Origin: Enhygromyxa salina
Lineage (GTDB): Bacteria; Myxococcota_A; Polyangia; Nannocystales; Nannocystaceae
NCBI RefSeq assembly: GCF_002994635.1
Contig: NZ_PVNL01000074.1
Span: forward strand, 62,001 to 126,000
DNA: 64,000 nucleotides
Direction of reading: 5' to 3'
A program made the position numbers and the translations under genes. Under the pieces are notes generated by a model, which saw nothing but the letters and a program-made list of their open reading frames with translations, was not told the origin of the DNA and made no database searches. This document shows positions 44,685 through 54,149 of this stretch, one piece after another (positions within the stretch are counted from its first letter, which is position 1; each line of letters begins with the position of its first letter).

Positions 44685-45530
44685 ATGGTCACCATCCCAA
44701 CCTCGGATCAGTTGATTCCCGCCGACACGTTCTGGCGCGCCCTCGCACCAGCACGGGCCTACTTCAGCCCGGAGCTGCTCGGCCTCGAGCACATCACGCC
44801 GAACCGGCCAACCGTGTTTGTCGCCAACCATGCGCTCTACGGATTGTTCGAGATGCTGGTTGGCTCGGCGATCCTCAAAGAGACGGGGGTGCGTCCACGC
44901 GGGCTGCTGGCCGACTTTCACCTGCAGATCCCGGGCTGGCGCAAGTTCATGCAATACCTCGGCGCGGTCGCGGCCTCGCGGGCAAACATGGAGGCCCTGC
45001 TAAACGCTGGCGAGAGCCCGTTCACGTTCCCAGGTGGCCTGCGCGAGCTCGCCAAGCGCAAGGGCGAGGCCTACAAGTTGATGTGGGGCGAGCACGTCGG
45101 CTGGGTCAGGATCGCGGTCGAGCACGGCTGCACGATCACCCCGATCGCCGTGTTCGGCCCCGAGCACGCGTTCACGATCATGTGGGACGCCAACGACATG
45201 CTCAACATGGCGCCCATGCGCATGCTCGCGCGCATGGGCGTGCTCGGCCGCGTCGCCGACGCCTACGGTGTGGACATCAACGAGCTGCCGATCTCGCCGC
45301 TCGCTCGCGGCATCGGCCTGTCGCCGATCCCTCGTCCCGAGCGCTGCTACTTCTCGATCTGCGCGCCGATCGAGACCGCCGAGTACAAGGACCGCGTGGA
45401 CGATCGCGACGCCATGATGGCCCTGCGCGACCAGGTCTCAGGCACGCTCGAGGCCGAGTTCGAGCGGCTCGAGCGGCGTCGATCAACCGACGAGAACATC
45501 GGATTCCTCCGCAAACTACTGACCGACTGA
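44685..45530 (+). CDS. PlsC/TMEM68-like acyltransferase
   Basis: 281 residues. FVANHALYGLFE carries the NH box of the glycerolipid acyltransferase superfamily in the variant seen in TMEM68-like proteins, with an acidic residue later than in HX4D; PFTFPGGLRE supplies the second (PGG) block. No clear membrane helix is present. The family transfers acyl chains from acyl-CoA or acyl-carrier to glycerol-type or sterol alcohols. ATG 44685 has AGGAAA 8 nt upstream, and the gap of 33 nt from the BAHD gene is the first break in the string of overlapping genes. In this setting it may acylate a late intermediate or a membrane lipid carrying it. The specific acceptor is unknown. Confidence 0.82.
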   Translation: MVTIPTSDQLIPADTFWRALAPARAYFSPELLGLEHITPNRPTVFVANHALYGLFEMLVGSAILKETGVRPRGLLADFHLQIPGWRKFMQYLGAVAASRANMEALLNAGESPFTFPGGLRELAKRKGEAYKLMWGEHVGWVRIAVEHGCTITPIAVFGPEHAFTIMWDANDMLNMAPMRMLARMGVLGRVADAYGVDINELPISPLARGIGLSPIPRPERCYFSICAPIETAEYKDRVDDRDAMMALRDQVSGTLEAEFERLERRRSTDENIGFLRKLLTD

Positions 45531-45556
45531 CGGGCAAATAACCAAGGGCAAAGACA

Positions 45557-46087
45557 ATGTTGATCAAGATCGGACGGGCACTACGTGACGTGCAGGTCGA
45601 CATGCGCACGATCACCTGCGACTACCAACGGACCGACACGACCCAGACGCTGCGGGAGGGCTTGGACGAGTATCACGTGGACGGCGGAGTCTACGACGCT
45701 GGAGACATGACGGAGGCGTCCGCTCAGTGGTTCCGCTCGCACGACGCCACCCACGTGCTGTTCGGTTGCAACACCACGCCCGAGCAAGAGGCCTTGACGA
45801 GCACCTGGACCATGTTTGGGACCGACTGGCAGGTGGCCGATTTCATCGCCGAGGGGACCCGGCCCGATCAGCGATCGCGGCTCATGGGCGAGATCGTCGG
45901 CGGCGTCGGATATGGGCGAATGACCTTCTTGGTGTTTGCGACCTTGCCCGGCGTGATCGAGGTCGCGCGCAGGGCTCGGGCCATGCGACGCAAGTGGATT
46001 ATTGGTGATTACGAGCGCTACCTCGATGTGCCGCTCGACGAGATCCGTCGTGACTATCACATCCAGGTCTACCAGCGCCCCAACTGA
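45557..46087 (+). CDS. COQ4-like protein
   Basis: 176 residues. It carries the COQ4 signature HDATH followed by Glu twelve residues later (HDxxHx11E, near residues 62-78), and the expected length for a compact COQ4 core. COQ4 proteins act in ubiquinone biosynthesis; recent work on eukaryotic COQ4 links it to oxidative decarboxylation of the aromatic ring carboxyl. In bacteria they are scattered and sometimes occur outside quinone loci. Here it lies between a PlsC-like acyltransferase and a Rieske oxygenase in the tailoring half of the cluster, with an ABC1/UbiB homologue in the same operon. A hydroxylation or decarboxylation step on a ring, perhaps the pyrrole or a terminal acid, is a hypothesis. 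Confidence 0.83.
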   Translation: MLIKIGRALRDVQVDMRTITCDYQRTDTTQTLREGLDEYHVDGGVYDAGDMTEASAQWFRSHDATHVLFGCNTTPEQEALTSTWTMFGTDWQVADFIAEGTRPDQRSRLMGEIVGGVGYGRMTFLVFATLPGVIEVARRARAMRRKWIIGDYERYLDVPLDEIRRDYHIQVYQRPN

Positions 46088-46119
46088 GCGGGTGCGCGAC
46101 AGCCAGGAGGACCCAACCC

Positions 46120-47106
46120 ATGCCCGAGATCTATCCCGATAGCTGGTACTTCGTCTCCTTTGGTGAGGAGCTGCGCCGGGGCCAGGTCAAGCCCGTCGAG
46201 CTGTTTGGCGAGAGCTGGGCGCTGTTTAGGACCGACACGGGCAAGGTCGGGCTGTTGGCGTCGACCTGCTGTCACTTGGGCGCGGACCTCAGCACCACCG
46301 GTGCGGTGGTCGGGGAGCGGCTTCGCTGCGCCTACCATGCCTGGGAGTACGAGTGCTCGGGCCAGTGCACCGTCGCGCCGCGCGTGAAGAAGATCCCGAT
46401 TCGAGCCCGTCAGGCCAGCTTGGAGGTCGTGGAGCGGCTGGGCAACATCTGGTGCTGGTACGGGCGCGGCTCGCCCCGTCCGTTCCTCGACGCGGGCGTG
46501 CTCGAGTCGGACGCCTACGTCGGCGTGCGCGGCGAGTGCTTCGAGAGCAGCGGCGACCCCCGCACCGTCATGGAGCACCTTGCCGACAACTATCACGTCG
46601 AGCACAACCACGACCTGCCCGAGCAGCTTTACGAAGAGCTGATCAACGAGGGTCCGAACTTCATGTTCAACCAGCGCTCGAGCGAGACCAAGAAGGTCCT
46701 GTTCGCGGAGTTCGACGGTCAGATCCACGTCGAGTACGCCGGGCCATGCGCGGCCCTGGCTCGGCTCCACGGCGTCGCTGGGGCAACCCCTGCGAGCCCG
46801 TTGGTGTCACTGGTGCTCGGCGCCACGCCGATCCGCCCCGGCAAGACCCGGTTTGGCTGGCGCGCGGTCCTGCGCAAGCTGGTGTCCCGCCGGTTGTTCA
46901 CGCCCCTCAACGTCGCCTACGCGCAGGTGATGCGCGCGTACTTCCTCAAGAACCTGTACGCCGACATCGACGTGCTCAAGTCGATCAACCGCGTGACCCA
47001 ACCGGTGTGGGTCAAGCCAGATCAGTCGGTCCGCGCGTATCGTGACTACTACGATCGCAATTGCGCGTCCTCGCTACCGATCCAGCAATCGCGCGCGACT
47101 GACTAA
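46120..47106 (+). CDS. Rieske non-haem iron oxygenase, alpha-subunit type (first of two)
   Basis: 328 residues. Rieske 2Fe-2S ligands CCHLGA (CxH) and CAYHAWEY (CxxH) are near residues 50-75, followed by a mononuclear iron segment DNYHVEHNH (near 155-165). A strong AGGAGG lies 9 nt before the ATG. These enzymes use O2 with electrons from a reductase for hydroxylation, desaturation, oxidative cyclisation or N-oxygenation. No ferredoxin or reductase gene lies nearby, so electrons must come from elsewhere. It is the last gene of the rightward operon and ends tail-to-tail with the second Rieske gene, sharing 4 bp. Its low similarity to the second enzyme (different spacing and iron motif) implies a different reaction. 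Confidence 0.88.
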   Translation: MPEIYPDSWYFVSFGEELRRGQVKPVELFGESWALFRTDTGKVGLLASTCCHLGADLSTTGAVVGERLRCAYHAWEYECSGQCTVAPRVKKIPIRARQASLEVVERLGNIWCWYGRGSPRPFLDAGVLESDAYVGVRGECFESSGDPRTVMEHLADNYHVEHNHDLPEQLYEELINEGPNFMFNQRSSETKKVLFAEFDGQIHVEYAGPCAALARLHGVAGATPASPLVSLVLGATPIRPGKTRFGWRAVLRKLVSRRLFTPLNVAYAQVMRAYFLKNLYADIDVLKSINRVTQPVWVKPDQSVRAYRDYYDRNCASSLPIQQSRATD

Positions 47107-48062
47107 GTTGCGGCGGCTGCGATCCGACGCTCTCGCTCGGCGAGATAATAGTAGATACCGCGATCCGCGACGATCAGCGTGTAGTCGCAGTCGAGGCTCG
47201 GCTTCGCGGGGGTCTGGGTGCGGAAGATCGCGAAGTCCTGCACCTCCTGGGCGATCTTGCCGTCGACCCGCATGATCATGCGCGACAGGGTCCGGCCGAC
47301 GATCGGCAGCCTCGACAGGCGCTGGTACATGCGGACGTAGAGCCAGGTTCGCTGCTCGTCGACCGGCGTCGAGACCTGGATGAGCCTGAGCTTGGGCTCA
47401 CCGGCCCGCAGGTAGGTGGTGAAGAACACGTTGGGGAACTTGAAGCGCATGTCAAAGGTCATCGCCTCCTCGTCCGGCTGGGCGCGATCGCGCTTGAGCC
47501 CGGTGAGCACCCGAATGACGTCACCGTCGAACGAGGCCTCGAACGGATCGATGAGCTTGCCGACGTACTGCAGCGCGCCGTGGACGAAGGGGATGTGGTG
47601 CGCGTCCATCGTGTTCTCGATGAAGCGTGAATAGTTGAAGTCGTACACGCGCGAGCCCTCGACGGCGGACGCCTCGTCGTCTTGCGGGAACCACGGCACC
47701 TCTGGGTAGACGTCGCGTCGTTCGCCCCACCAGATCCAGATCAGTCCATGCGCCTCGCGGGTCGGAAACGGATCGAGACGCAGGCCCTTCGGGACCGGCC
47801 GATCAGCGCCATTGGCCGGCACGTGGCGACAGACGCCGTCGCCGTCGTACAAGAACCCGTGGAACGGGCACTGAATGCAGCCTTGCGAGATCCGGCCCGG
47901 GCTCAGCTTGGCGCCGCGATGGGGGCAGCGATCGGGGAGGCACGCGATCTCACCCGAGGGCCGCCGAAACAGCACGATGTTCTGACCGAGGCGCTCGAGC
48001 CCGAGCGGCTGGTTGCGCACCCGGCTCGACTCGACGACCGCATACCATTCGTTGGGGATCAC
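47103..48062 (-). CDS. Rieske non-haem iron oxygenase (second of two)
   Basis: 319 residues with a GTG start and AAGGAGA upstream. Rieske motifs CPHRGAKL and CPFHGFLY lie near residues 45-70, and the iron site is ENTMDAHHIPFVH (NxxDxxHxxxxH, near 145-158), a complete 2-His-1-carboxylate arrangement. The sequence resembles the VanA/PaO-like group of aromatic-ring or O-demethylating oxygenases more than the first Rieske protein. It overlaps the end of that gene by 4 bp on the opposite strand and is preceded, 13 nt upstream on its own strand, by a methyltransferase gene. The pair is therefore co-transcribed as a separate tailoring unit. The reaction is not predictable from sequence alone. Confidence 0.9.
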   Translation of the reverse strand: MIPNEWYAVVESSRVRNQPLGLERLGQNIVLFRRPSGEIACLPDRCPHRGAKLSPGRISQGCIQCPFHGFLYDGDGVCRHVPANGADRPVPKGLRLDPFPTREAHGLIWIWWGERRDVYPEVPWFPQDDEASAVEGSRVYDFNYSRFIENTMDAHHIPFVHGALQYVGKLIDPFEASFDGDVIRVLTGLKRDRAQPDEEAMTFDMRFKFPNVFFTTYLRAGEPKLRLIQVSTPVDEQRTWLYVRMYQRLSRLPIVGRTLSRMIMRVDGKIAQEVQDFAIFRTQTPAKPSLDCDYTLIVADRGIYYYLAERERRIAAAAT

Positions 48063-48075
48063 GGCTCAATTCTCC

Positions 48076-49071
48076 TTAGTTGTGGGTGGGGCGCAGCGAC
48101 GCGAGCCACTCTTTGAGCATCCGCGCCTGGCGACTGAGCTTGCCTTCGGAGGCCTCGATTCGATCGGCGGCGCCCCAGTCGAATGGATAGGGTGCGGGGC
48201 TGGATCCCGCGGCGGGCTTCCGCAGCACCCGCAGGGGGTAGCGCATCATCCCGACGTCGAACGCGTAGAACATCCAGCTGCCCGGCAAGGCCAGACCCGA
48301 GCCAAAGAACGAGCGCAGCGCCTGTGGCATCTTGTCGAACGAGGACCGCCGATGCTCGGCCACGGCGGTCAGCGATCGGACGACGTTGGGCCCGACGTCG
48401 CTGCTGCTGACGAGCTCGAGGCCGGCGTGCGCGAACGAGCGCTCGGTGTCGATCATGGCCTCGTCGAGGCGAAAGTCGGCCCAGCACAACACGCCGCCCG
48501 GACGCAGCACCCGGCGGACGTCGGCCAGGAATTTGTCAAATGATGGATAGCAGTGTGATGACTCGAGGTTGAGCACCACGTCGAAGGACGCGTCGGCAAA
48601 CGGCAGGTTCTGGGCGTCGCCTTCGACGAACCGGACACGCGTCGAACCGTGCGTCTTGGTGGCGAAATCCACCGATGCGGGGGCGAGGTCGAGACCCGTC
48701 ACGTGCTCGGCGTCGAGAAATTCGGCGATATAGCGTGAACCGCCGCCACGACCGGAGCCGACCTCGAGCACGCGCTTGCCAGCGACTTCGACCTCGGCGA
48801 GCAGGGCTCGGTAGAGGTTGATCGAATAGCGGGCCAGCTCGAAGTCCGGCGGGAGATCGAGCGGCTCGCGCTCGAGGGCGTCGTCGAGGTAGCCGTAGTT
48901 CAAGAACGAGGTTGCGAGCGGCGTCGCGTCGGCGGCCCACCGCGCGTCTGGTCGTCGAACGGCGCGATTGAGCCCCCGGGACACCAGATCGTAGGCGACC
49001 TTCGAGACCGGCCGGCGCCACGCTGGCGGGCCTCCAAACATTGACTTGTGGACCAGCGTCCTGAGTTTCAT
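48076..49071 (-). CDS. SAM-dependent class I methyltransferase
   Basis: 331 residues. Motif I is VLEVGSGRGGGSRYIAEF (near 100), followed by the acidic GLDLAPASVDFA, a VEGDAQNLPF segment and DVVLNLESSHCY, the ubiE/Erg6/phthiotriol-methyltransferase pattern. An N-terminal extension of about 90 residues precedes the Rossmann core. It probably methylates an oxygen, or less likely a carbon, of the product in the cytosol. It leads a two-gene leftward transcript with the second Rieske oxygenase and marks the right border of the cluster; beyond it a maltose transport operon begins. A quinone-type methyl transfer is also conceivable given the COQ4 and UbiB homologues nearby. Confidence 0.87.
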   Translation of the reverse strand: MKLRTLVHKSMFGGPPAWRRPVSKVAYDLVSRGLNRAVRRPDARWAADATPLATSFLNYGYLDDALEREPLDLPPDFELARYSINLYRALLAEVEVAGKRVLEVGSGRGGGSRYIAEFLDAEHVTGLDLAPASVDFATKTHGSTRVRFVEGDAQNLPFADASFDVVLNLESSHCYPSFDKFLADVRRVLRPGGVLCWADFRLDEAMIDTERSFAHAGLELVSSSDVGPNVVRSLTAVAEHRRSSFDKMPQALRSFFGSGLALPGSWMFYAFDVGMMRYPLRVLRKPAAGSSPAPYPFDWGAADRIEASEGKLSRQARMLKEWLASLRPTHN

Positions 49072-49159
49072 GGTGGATTCTGGAGCCCGCAGGCGGCAAA
49101 GCCCGCGGTCGCGCGAACTCTACGTGCCCGCCGCGTCTCGTTCAACCCTGGCCCGACGG

Positions 49160-50026
49160 CTAGCCCTTGACCCCGCCCGCTCCGAGCCCGGCGACCATGT
49201 GCCGTTGGACTTGATAGAACAGCAACATGACCGGCAGCGAGACGACGATCGCCCCGGCCGCGAACAGGTCCCAGCGCGCGTCATACTCCCCAATGAAGCG
49301 CTGGAGAACGACCGGCAGCGTGAACGCGCGCTCGTCATCGAGCAGCGTGGCTGCGAGGATGAACTCGTTGTACGCGGTCATGAACGCGAACAGAAACGTC
49401 ACGGCGATCGCCGGTCGGGCCACGGGCAACACCACGCGCACGAACGCCTCGAACCGGGTCGCGCCGTCGACCATCGCGGCCTCCTCGAGGTCGATGGGGA
49501 TCGCCTCGAACGCGCTGCGCAGCTGAAATACGGCGAATGGCACCGAGGTGCTCGCGTAGCAGAGCACCAGGCCGGTACGGGTGTTGAGCAGCTCGAGCGC
49601 CTCGAGGATCATGAACAGCGGCACCGCGCTGGCCACGGCCGGGAACATCTGCGTGGCCAGCAGCAAGCGCATGCCCTCGCGGCGGCCCACGAACTCGAAG
49701 CGGGCGAACGCGTAGGCGGTTGGGATCGCGACGCTGATCCCGACCACGGCCGTCGCGATCGAGACCACCACGGAGTTGAGCAGCTGGCGTCCAAATAACC
49801 AGATCTCGGACCCGTCGGGCTCGATCCGGGTCGCGCCGACGACCTCGCGCATGGGCTCGAGGGTGGGCTCGATCGGGATCGGCAGCACCTGGGGCTCGAG
49901 GCTGGTCGAGCCCGAGAACGCCAGGCTCACGACCCACAAGATCGGGTACAGCGAGAAGCACACCGCGAGGATCACCACCGCGTGGGCGGCGATCGCTTCG
50001 AGCAGGTCCGCGCGGCGCGTCATCAC
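49160..50026 (-). CDS. malG: maltose-type ABC transporter permease MalG
   Basis: 288 residues, six predicted membrane helices beginning with HAVVILAVCFSLYPILWVVS. The cytoplasmic EAA loop reads EAAMVDGATRFEAFVRVVLP, as in MalG-type sugar permeases. It pairs with the MalF part of the upstream fusion to form the inner-membrane channel, powered by MalK. The start is GTG 50026 or the adjoining ATG 50023; the sequence GTGATGA overlaps the stop of the previous gene in either case, so the two are translationally coupled. It is the last gene of the importer operon. Confidence 0.9.
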   Translation of the reverse strand: MMTRRADLLEAIAAHAVVILAVCFSLYPILWVVSLAFSGSTSLEPQVLPIPIEPTLEPMREVVGATRIEPDGSEIWLFGRQLLNSVVVSIATAVVGISVAIPTAYAFARFEFVGRREGMRLLLATQMFPAVASAVPLFMILEALELLNTRTGLVLCYASTSVPFAVFQLRSAFEAIPIDLEEAAMVDGATRFEAFVRVVLPVARPAIAVTFLFAFMTAYNEFILAATLLDDERAFTLPVVLQRFIGEYDARWDLFAAGAIVVSLPVMLLFYQVQRHMVAGLGAGGVKG

Positions 50027-52190
50027 GCCTTGCCTCGATTCATCAGCCGATCGGTCACGCGGCTGGTCACCAGCAGCAGCAAGAAGATGAGCACGGCATA
50101 GGCGGCCGCGTAGCCGTACTGGGCCTCACGGGTGAACGCCCAGCGGTAGGCCTCGGACACCAAGATGTCGGTGGTGCCGTCGGGGTCGCCGCCCGAGACC
50201 AAGAACACCACGTTGAACATGTTGAAGGTCCAGATCGCGCCGAGCGTGACGGCGGGGATCATGCTCGGCGCGATGATCGGCAAGGTCACGCGACTGAGCC
50301 GTTGCCAGCGCGAGGCCCCGTCGACCTCGGCGGCCTCGAGCACGTCCTTGGGCACGGCCGCGAGCGCACCCAAAGTCACGACCATCATGAACGGAAAGCC
50401 CAGCCACACGTTGGTCGCAACATTGGCGGCGAACGCGGTCGAGAACCGGGCGAACCAGGCGATCGGCTCGATGTTGGTGCCGAGCAAATTGTTGATCGCG
50501 TGGATCAGCCCCGTGATCGCGCCGAACTGGCGGTGGAACATGCCGCGCCAGGCCAGGGCGGTCACGTAGCTGGGGACCGCCCACGGCACGATCAGCAGCA
50601 CTCGATACAGCCCACGCAGGCGCATGACCGGGCGCGACAGTACCAAGCCCAGCGCCACGCCGATCCCCAGGTGGAACGCGACGTTGACGACGGTCCACAG
50701 CACCGTCACGGCAAGCACCACATAAAATGATCCGCTCGACAGCAGCGGGGCCCCGCGGGCGGTCAGGATCTCGCGAAAGTTGGCGAGCCCGACGTAGTAC
50801 ATGTCGTGCGGCTTGCCAGCGAAGAACGCGGCACCAGCCCCGAACAAAATGGGCAGGATCACGAGGACGCCGACCGCGATCACCCCAAGCGCGACATAGC
50901 GGTACGCTGGCAGCGAGCGGCGAATCGCCGCCAAGCCGTCGCGGGTCCGCGCGCGGTGGACCAACAAGCCCGCGCCGAACAGGCTGAGCGACCCGAGCAG
51001 GATCAACACCGGGGTTGGCTCTGCGGGGGGCGGCGGCGGGCGGCGGACATCGTCGAAGCGCCGACGGGCCTCGGCCAGCGCAGCGTCGGCGCTGACGTCC
51101 CCGCGCAAGAACTTGCGGATCGCCCGGTTGGCTGGCTCCCACACCGCGCGCATGGCCGCGGTCGAGGGCGTGGGCTCGGCCAGCTCGGCCTGGGCAGCGA
51201 AGGCGGCGAGCACTGGATCCTCGCTGACCGGCAGGTCGGCGCGGGCGCTGACGCTGCGCGCGACCCGGGCCCGGATCTGCGCGGCCGCGGGGCTGGTCAG
51301 GTGTTGGACCAGGCGCACCGCGTCGGGATCGGCCGCGCCCCTGGGTGAGAGCATCACCGCCTCGACCGTCAGCAGCGGACGCATGCGCTCGCCCGTGGCG
51401 TCGATCGTGGGGAGCAGCGTGACGCGATAGGGGACCGCGTCGCCAAGGTCAGCCGCCAGCCACGGCCCGCTGATCGCGGTCGCCGCCTGCCCGGCCGCGA
51501 ACAGGTTGGTGACCAGCGCACCGTCGGCGTCCTCGGGCACCACGCCGGTCGAGATCAGCGACGCGACGAGCTCGAGCGAGCGCGCGGCCGCGGGACCTTC
51601 GAACCCAAAGTCGTCGGTCTCGACGTCGAGCAGCGCGCCACCGAACGCCGCGAGCACGGCCGCGTGGGCGTAGGCGCCGCGGGCCTCGTAGGCGAGCGCG
51701 AACGAGCCAGACGGCAGCGAAGGCGCGAGCGCGGCGATCTGCTCGAGGGTCGCGGGCGCGCTCGTGCTCAGATCCGTGTTGATGTAGAGCGCCAAGCACT
51801 TCTGCGAGAGCGGGACCGCGAGCAGCTGCCCGTCGATCGTGACCGCCGCCACGGCTTTACTCGCGTAGGCGCCGGGCTCGAGCTCGAACGGAACCGCAGC
51901 GACGATCCCCCGCTCGGCGAAGTCACCGAGCCGCTCGTGGGCGTCGATGTACACGTGCGGCCCCTTGCCGAGCGGGACGGTCGACTCGAGCTTGGACGCG
52001 AACGCGTCATACGGCACCGCGAGCAGCTCGACCTCGCCGTCGAAGCTAGCGATGATTTCTTCGAGGGCTTGCTGCTCGGCGCCGCGGTAGGCGTGCCACA
52101 GTCGGACCGGCCGCTCGGCGTGGGCGATCGCGCTGGTCAGCAACACAGCGAGCAGCGCGACCACGCCGGCCAAGCCCGCGCGGACGCCCC

Positions 52191-52197
<7 letters not shown>
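50023..52197 (-). CDS. fused maltose-binding protein and permease (MalE-MalF fusion)
   Basis: 724 residues. A signal peptide (LAGVVALLAVLLTSAIAHA, cut before ERPVRLW) leads into a MalE-like solute-binding domain (about 27-415). A Pro-rich linker RPPPPPAEPTP follows, then a membrane helix, and a MalF-like permease with six or more helices and the EAA loop EAAEVDGASRWQRLSRVTLP. Normally MalE and MalF are separate; here the binding protein is tethered to the channel in the periplasm. ATG 52197 overlaps the malK stop by 7 bp; the longer ORF upstream to 52518 is antisense-like noise within malK. The role is uptake of maltose or maltodextrins. Similar fusions may exist in related bacteria; I cannot check how common they are. 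Confidence 0.88.
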
Positions 52198-53279
<1,082 letters not shown>

Positions 53280-53593
53280 GCGCAGGGGGGCTGGGAGAGT
53301 GTGCCACAAGCTCGAGCCGCTCGGGTGTCGCGGACATATCCTCCGCGTCGCGTCCATCCCCAAAATGATCACCGACGTGGCATCGTGGTCGGGGTGGCGA
53401 CTCACGCTGTCTCTCGGCCACGTCAGCAGCCCTCGACGCGCGAACATGCTCGGTGCTCGCCCGCGCGGAGCCCGGAAACCCCGCCACAACGGCTGGTCTC
53501 GGCGGGACGGGCCGAGTTCTTGGCGCGAGTCCGCCCCCCTATCTTATGCCCCGCGCGCGCTCTGATCGCATATACTCGCGGGCAGAGGAACCT
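53280..53593. promoter_or_regulatory. divergent intergenic region between malK and a receiver-domain gene
   Basis: About 310 bp without a supported gene. It should hold the start of the leftward importer operon and of the rightward receiver gene. On the plus strand TATCTT (53540-53545) and TATACT (53571-53576) look like -10 boxes shortly before the receiver start, without a matching -35. On the minus strand a gatatg patch near 53335 could serve malK. No operator palindrome for a MalR/LacI-type repressor was recognised by eye. Confidence 0.4.
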
Positions 53594-53980
53594 GTGGACG
53601 AAGAAGGACGCAAGCGAGTCATCGTCGTAGATGACGACATCGATGTTCTGAAGGCGATGATGCGGCTGCTCGATGGCCACGCGACGGTCAAGGTCGCGCT
53701 GGGAGCCGAGGCCGCGCTCGAGCACTTGGACAAGGCCAAGCTCGAGGGGATTGTCTACGACACGGTCATCGTCGACTTCACCATGAAGGGGCCAAACGGC
53801 GCGTGGTTGCTGCGACAAGTGCGAGACAAGTACCCGGACACCGAGCGCATGCTCGTGTCGGGACACTCGTACATGGACCTCGCCAACTTCCTCGATCCGG
53901 GCCTGGTCCAGCGCTTCTTGGAGAAGCCGCTGGACTTCGATGATCTGATCGAAGCGGTCACCGGCGAAGCCGAGTCGTAG
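53594..53980 (+). CDS. stand-alone response-regulator receiver domain
   Basis: 128 residues from GTG 53594, which has AGAGGA five nt upstream. The receiver fold is complete: acidic pocket VVDDDID, phospho-acceptor Asp in VIVDFTMKG, Thr/Ser switch position at MLVSGHS and the conserved Lys in FLEKPLDF. There is no output domain, so it acts as a CheY/Spo0F-like phosphorelay component. No histidine kinase gene is nearby. It sits between the sugar importer, which is transcribed away from it, and the ATPase pair, which follows 170 nt later behind its own promoter; membership in either system is unproven. Longer in-frame ORFs to 53453 lack coding character. Confidence 0.87.
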   Translation: MDEEGRKRVIVVDDDIDVLKAMMRLLDGHATVKVALGAEAALEHLDKAKLEGIVYDTVIVDFTMKGPNGAWLLRQVRDKYPDTERMLVSGHSYMDLANFLDPGLVQRFLEKPLDFDDLIEAVTGEAES

Positions 53981-54115
53981 CCGCGCGTTTGGTCGCGAGG
54001 CGGCTCGGTGATCGGGCGGGCCTGAACGTCGTGAGTGAGCCGGCGGCGAGCACGCTGTCGGGTCGTTGTCGTGTCTGGCGATCCACGCAGCGGCGGGGAT
54101 CGCCAAATTTCGAGG

Positions 54116-54143
54116 TTGACAGCCAGCAATGCATCAGTAAAAT
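54116..54143 (+). promoter_or_regulatory. sigma70-like promoter for the ATPase pair
   Basis: TTGACA (54116-54121), a 16-bp spacer and TAAAAT (54138-54143) form a near-consensus promoter in locally AT-rich DNA. The expected transcription start, six to seven nt after the -10 box, coincides with the ATG at 54150, and no Shine-Dalgarno sequence precedes that ATG, so the transcript may be leaderless. Confidence 0.65.
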
Positions 54144-54149
54144 CGACAT

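Noticed and set aside
1..49071. Flavin-dependent or non-haem halogenase expected for a chlorinated pyrrole
   Set aside because: No ORF in the window has a flavin halogenase GxGxxG/WxWxIP pattern or a halogenase iron site; the Rieske proteins are oxygenases. A halogenase could still lie beyond the left edge.
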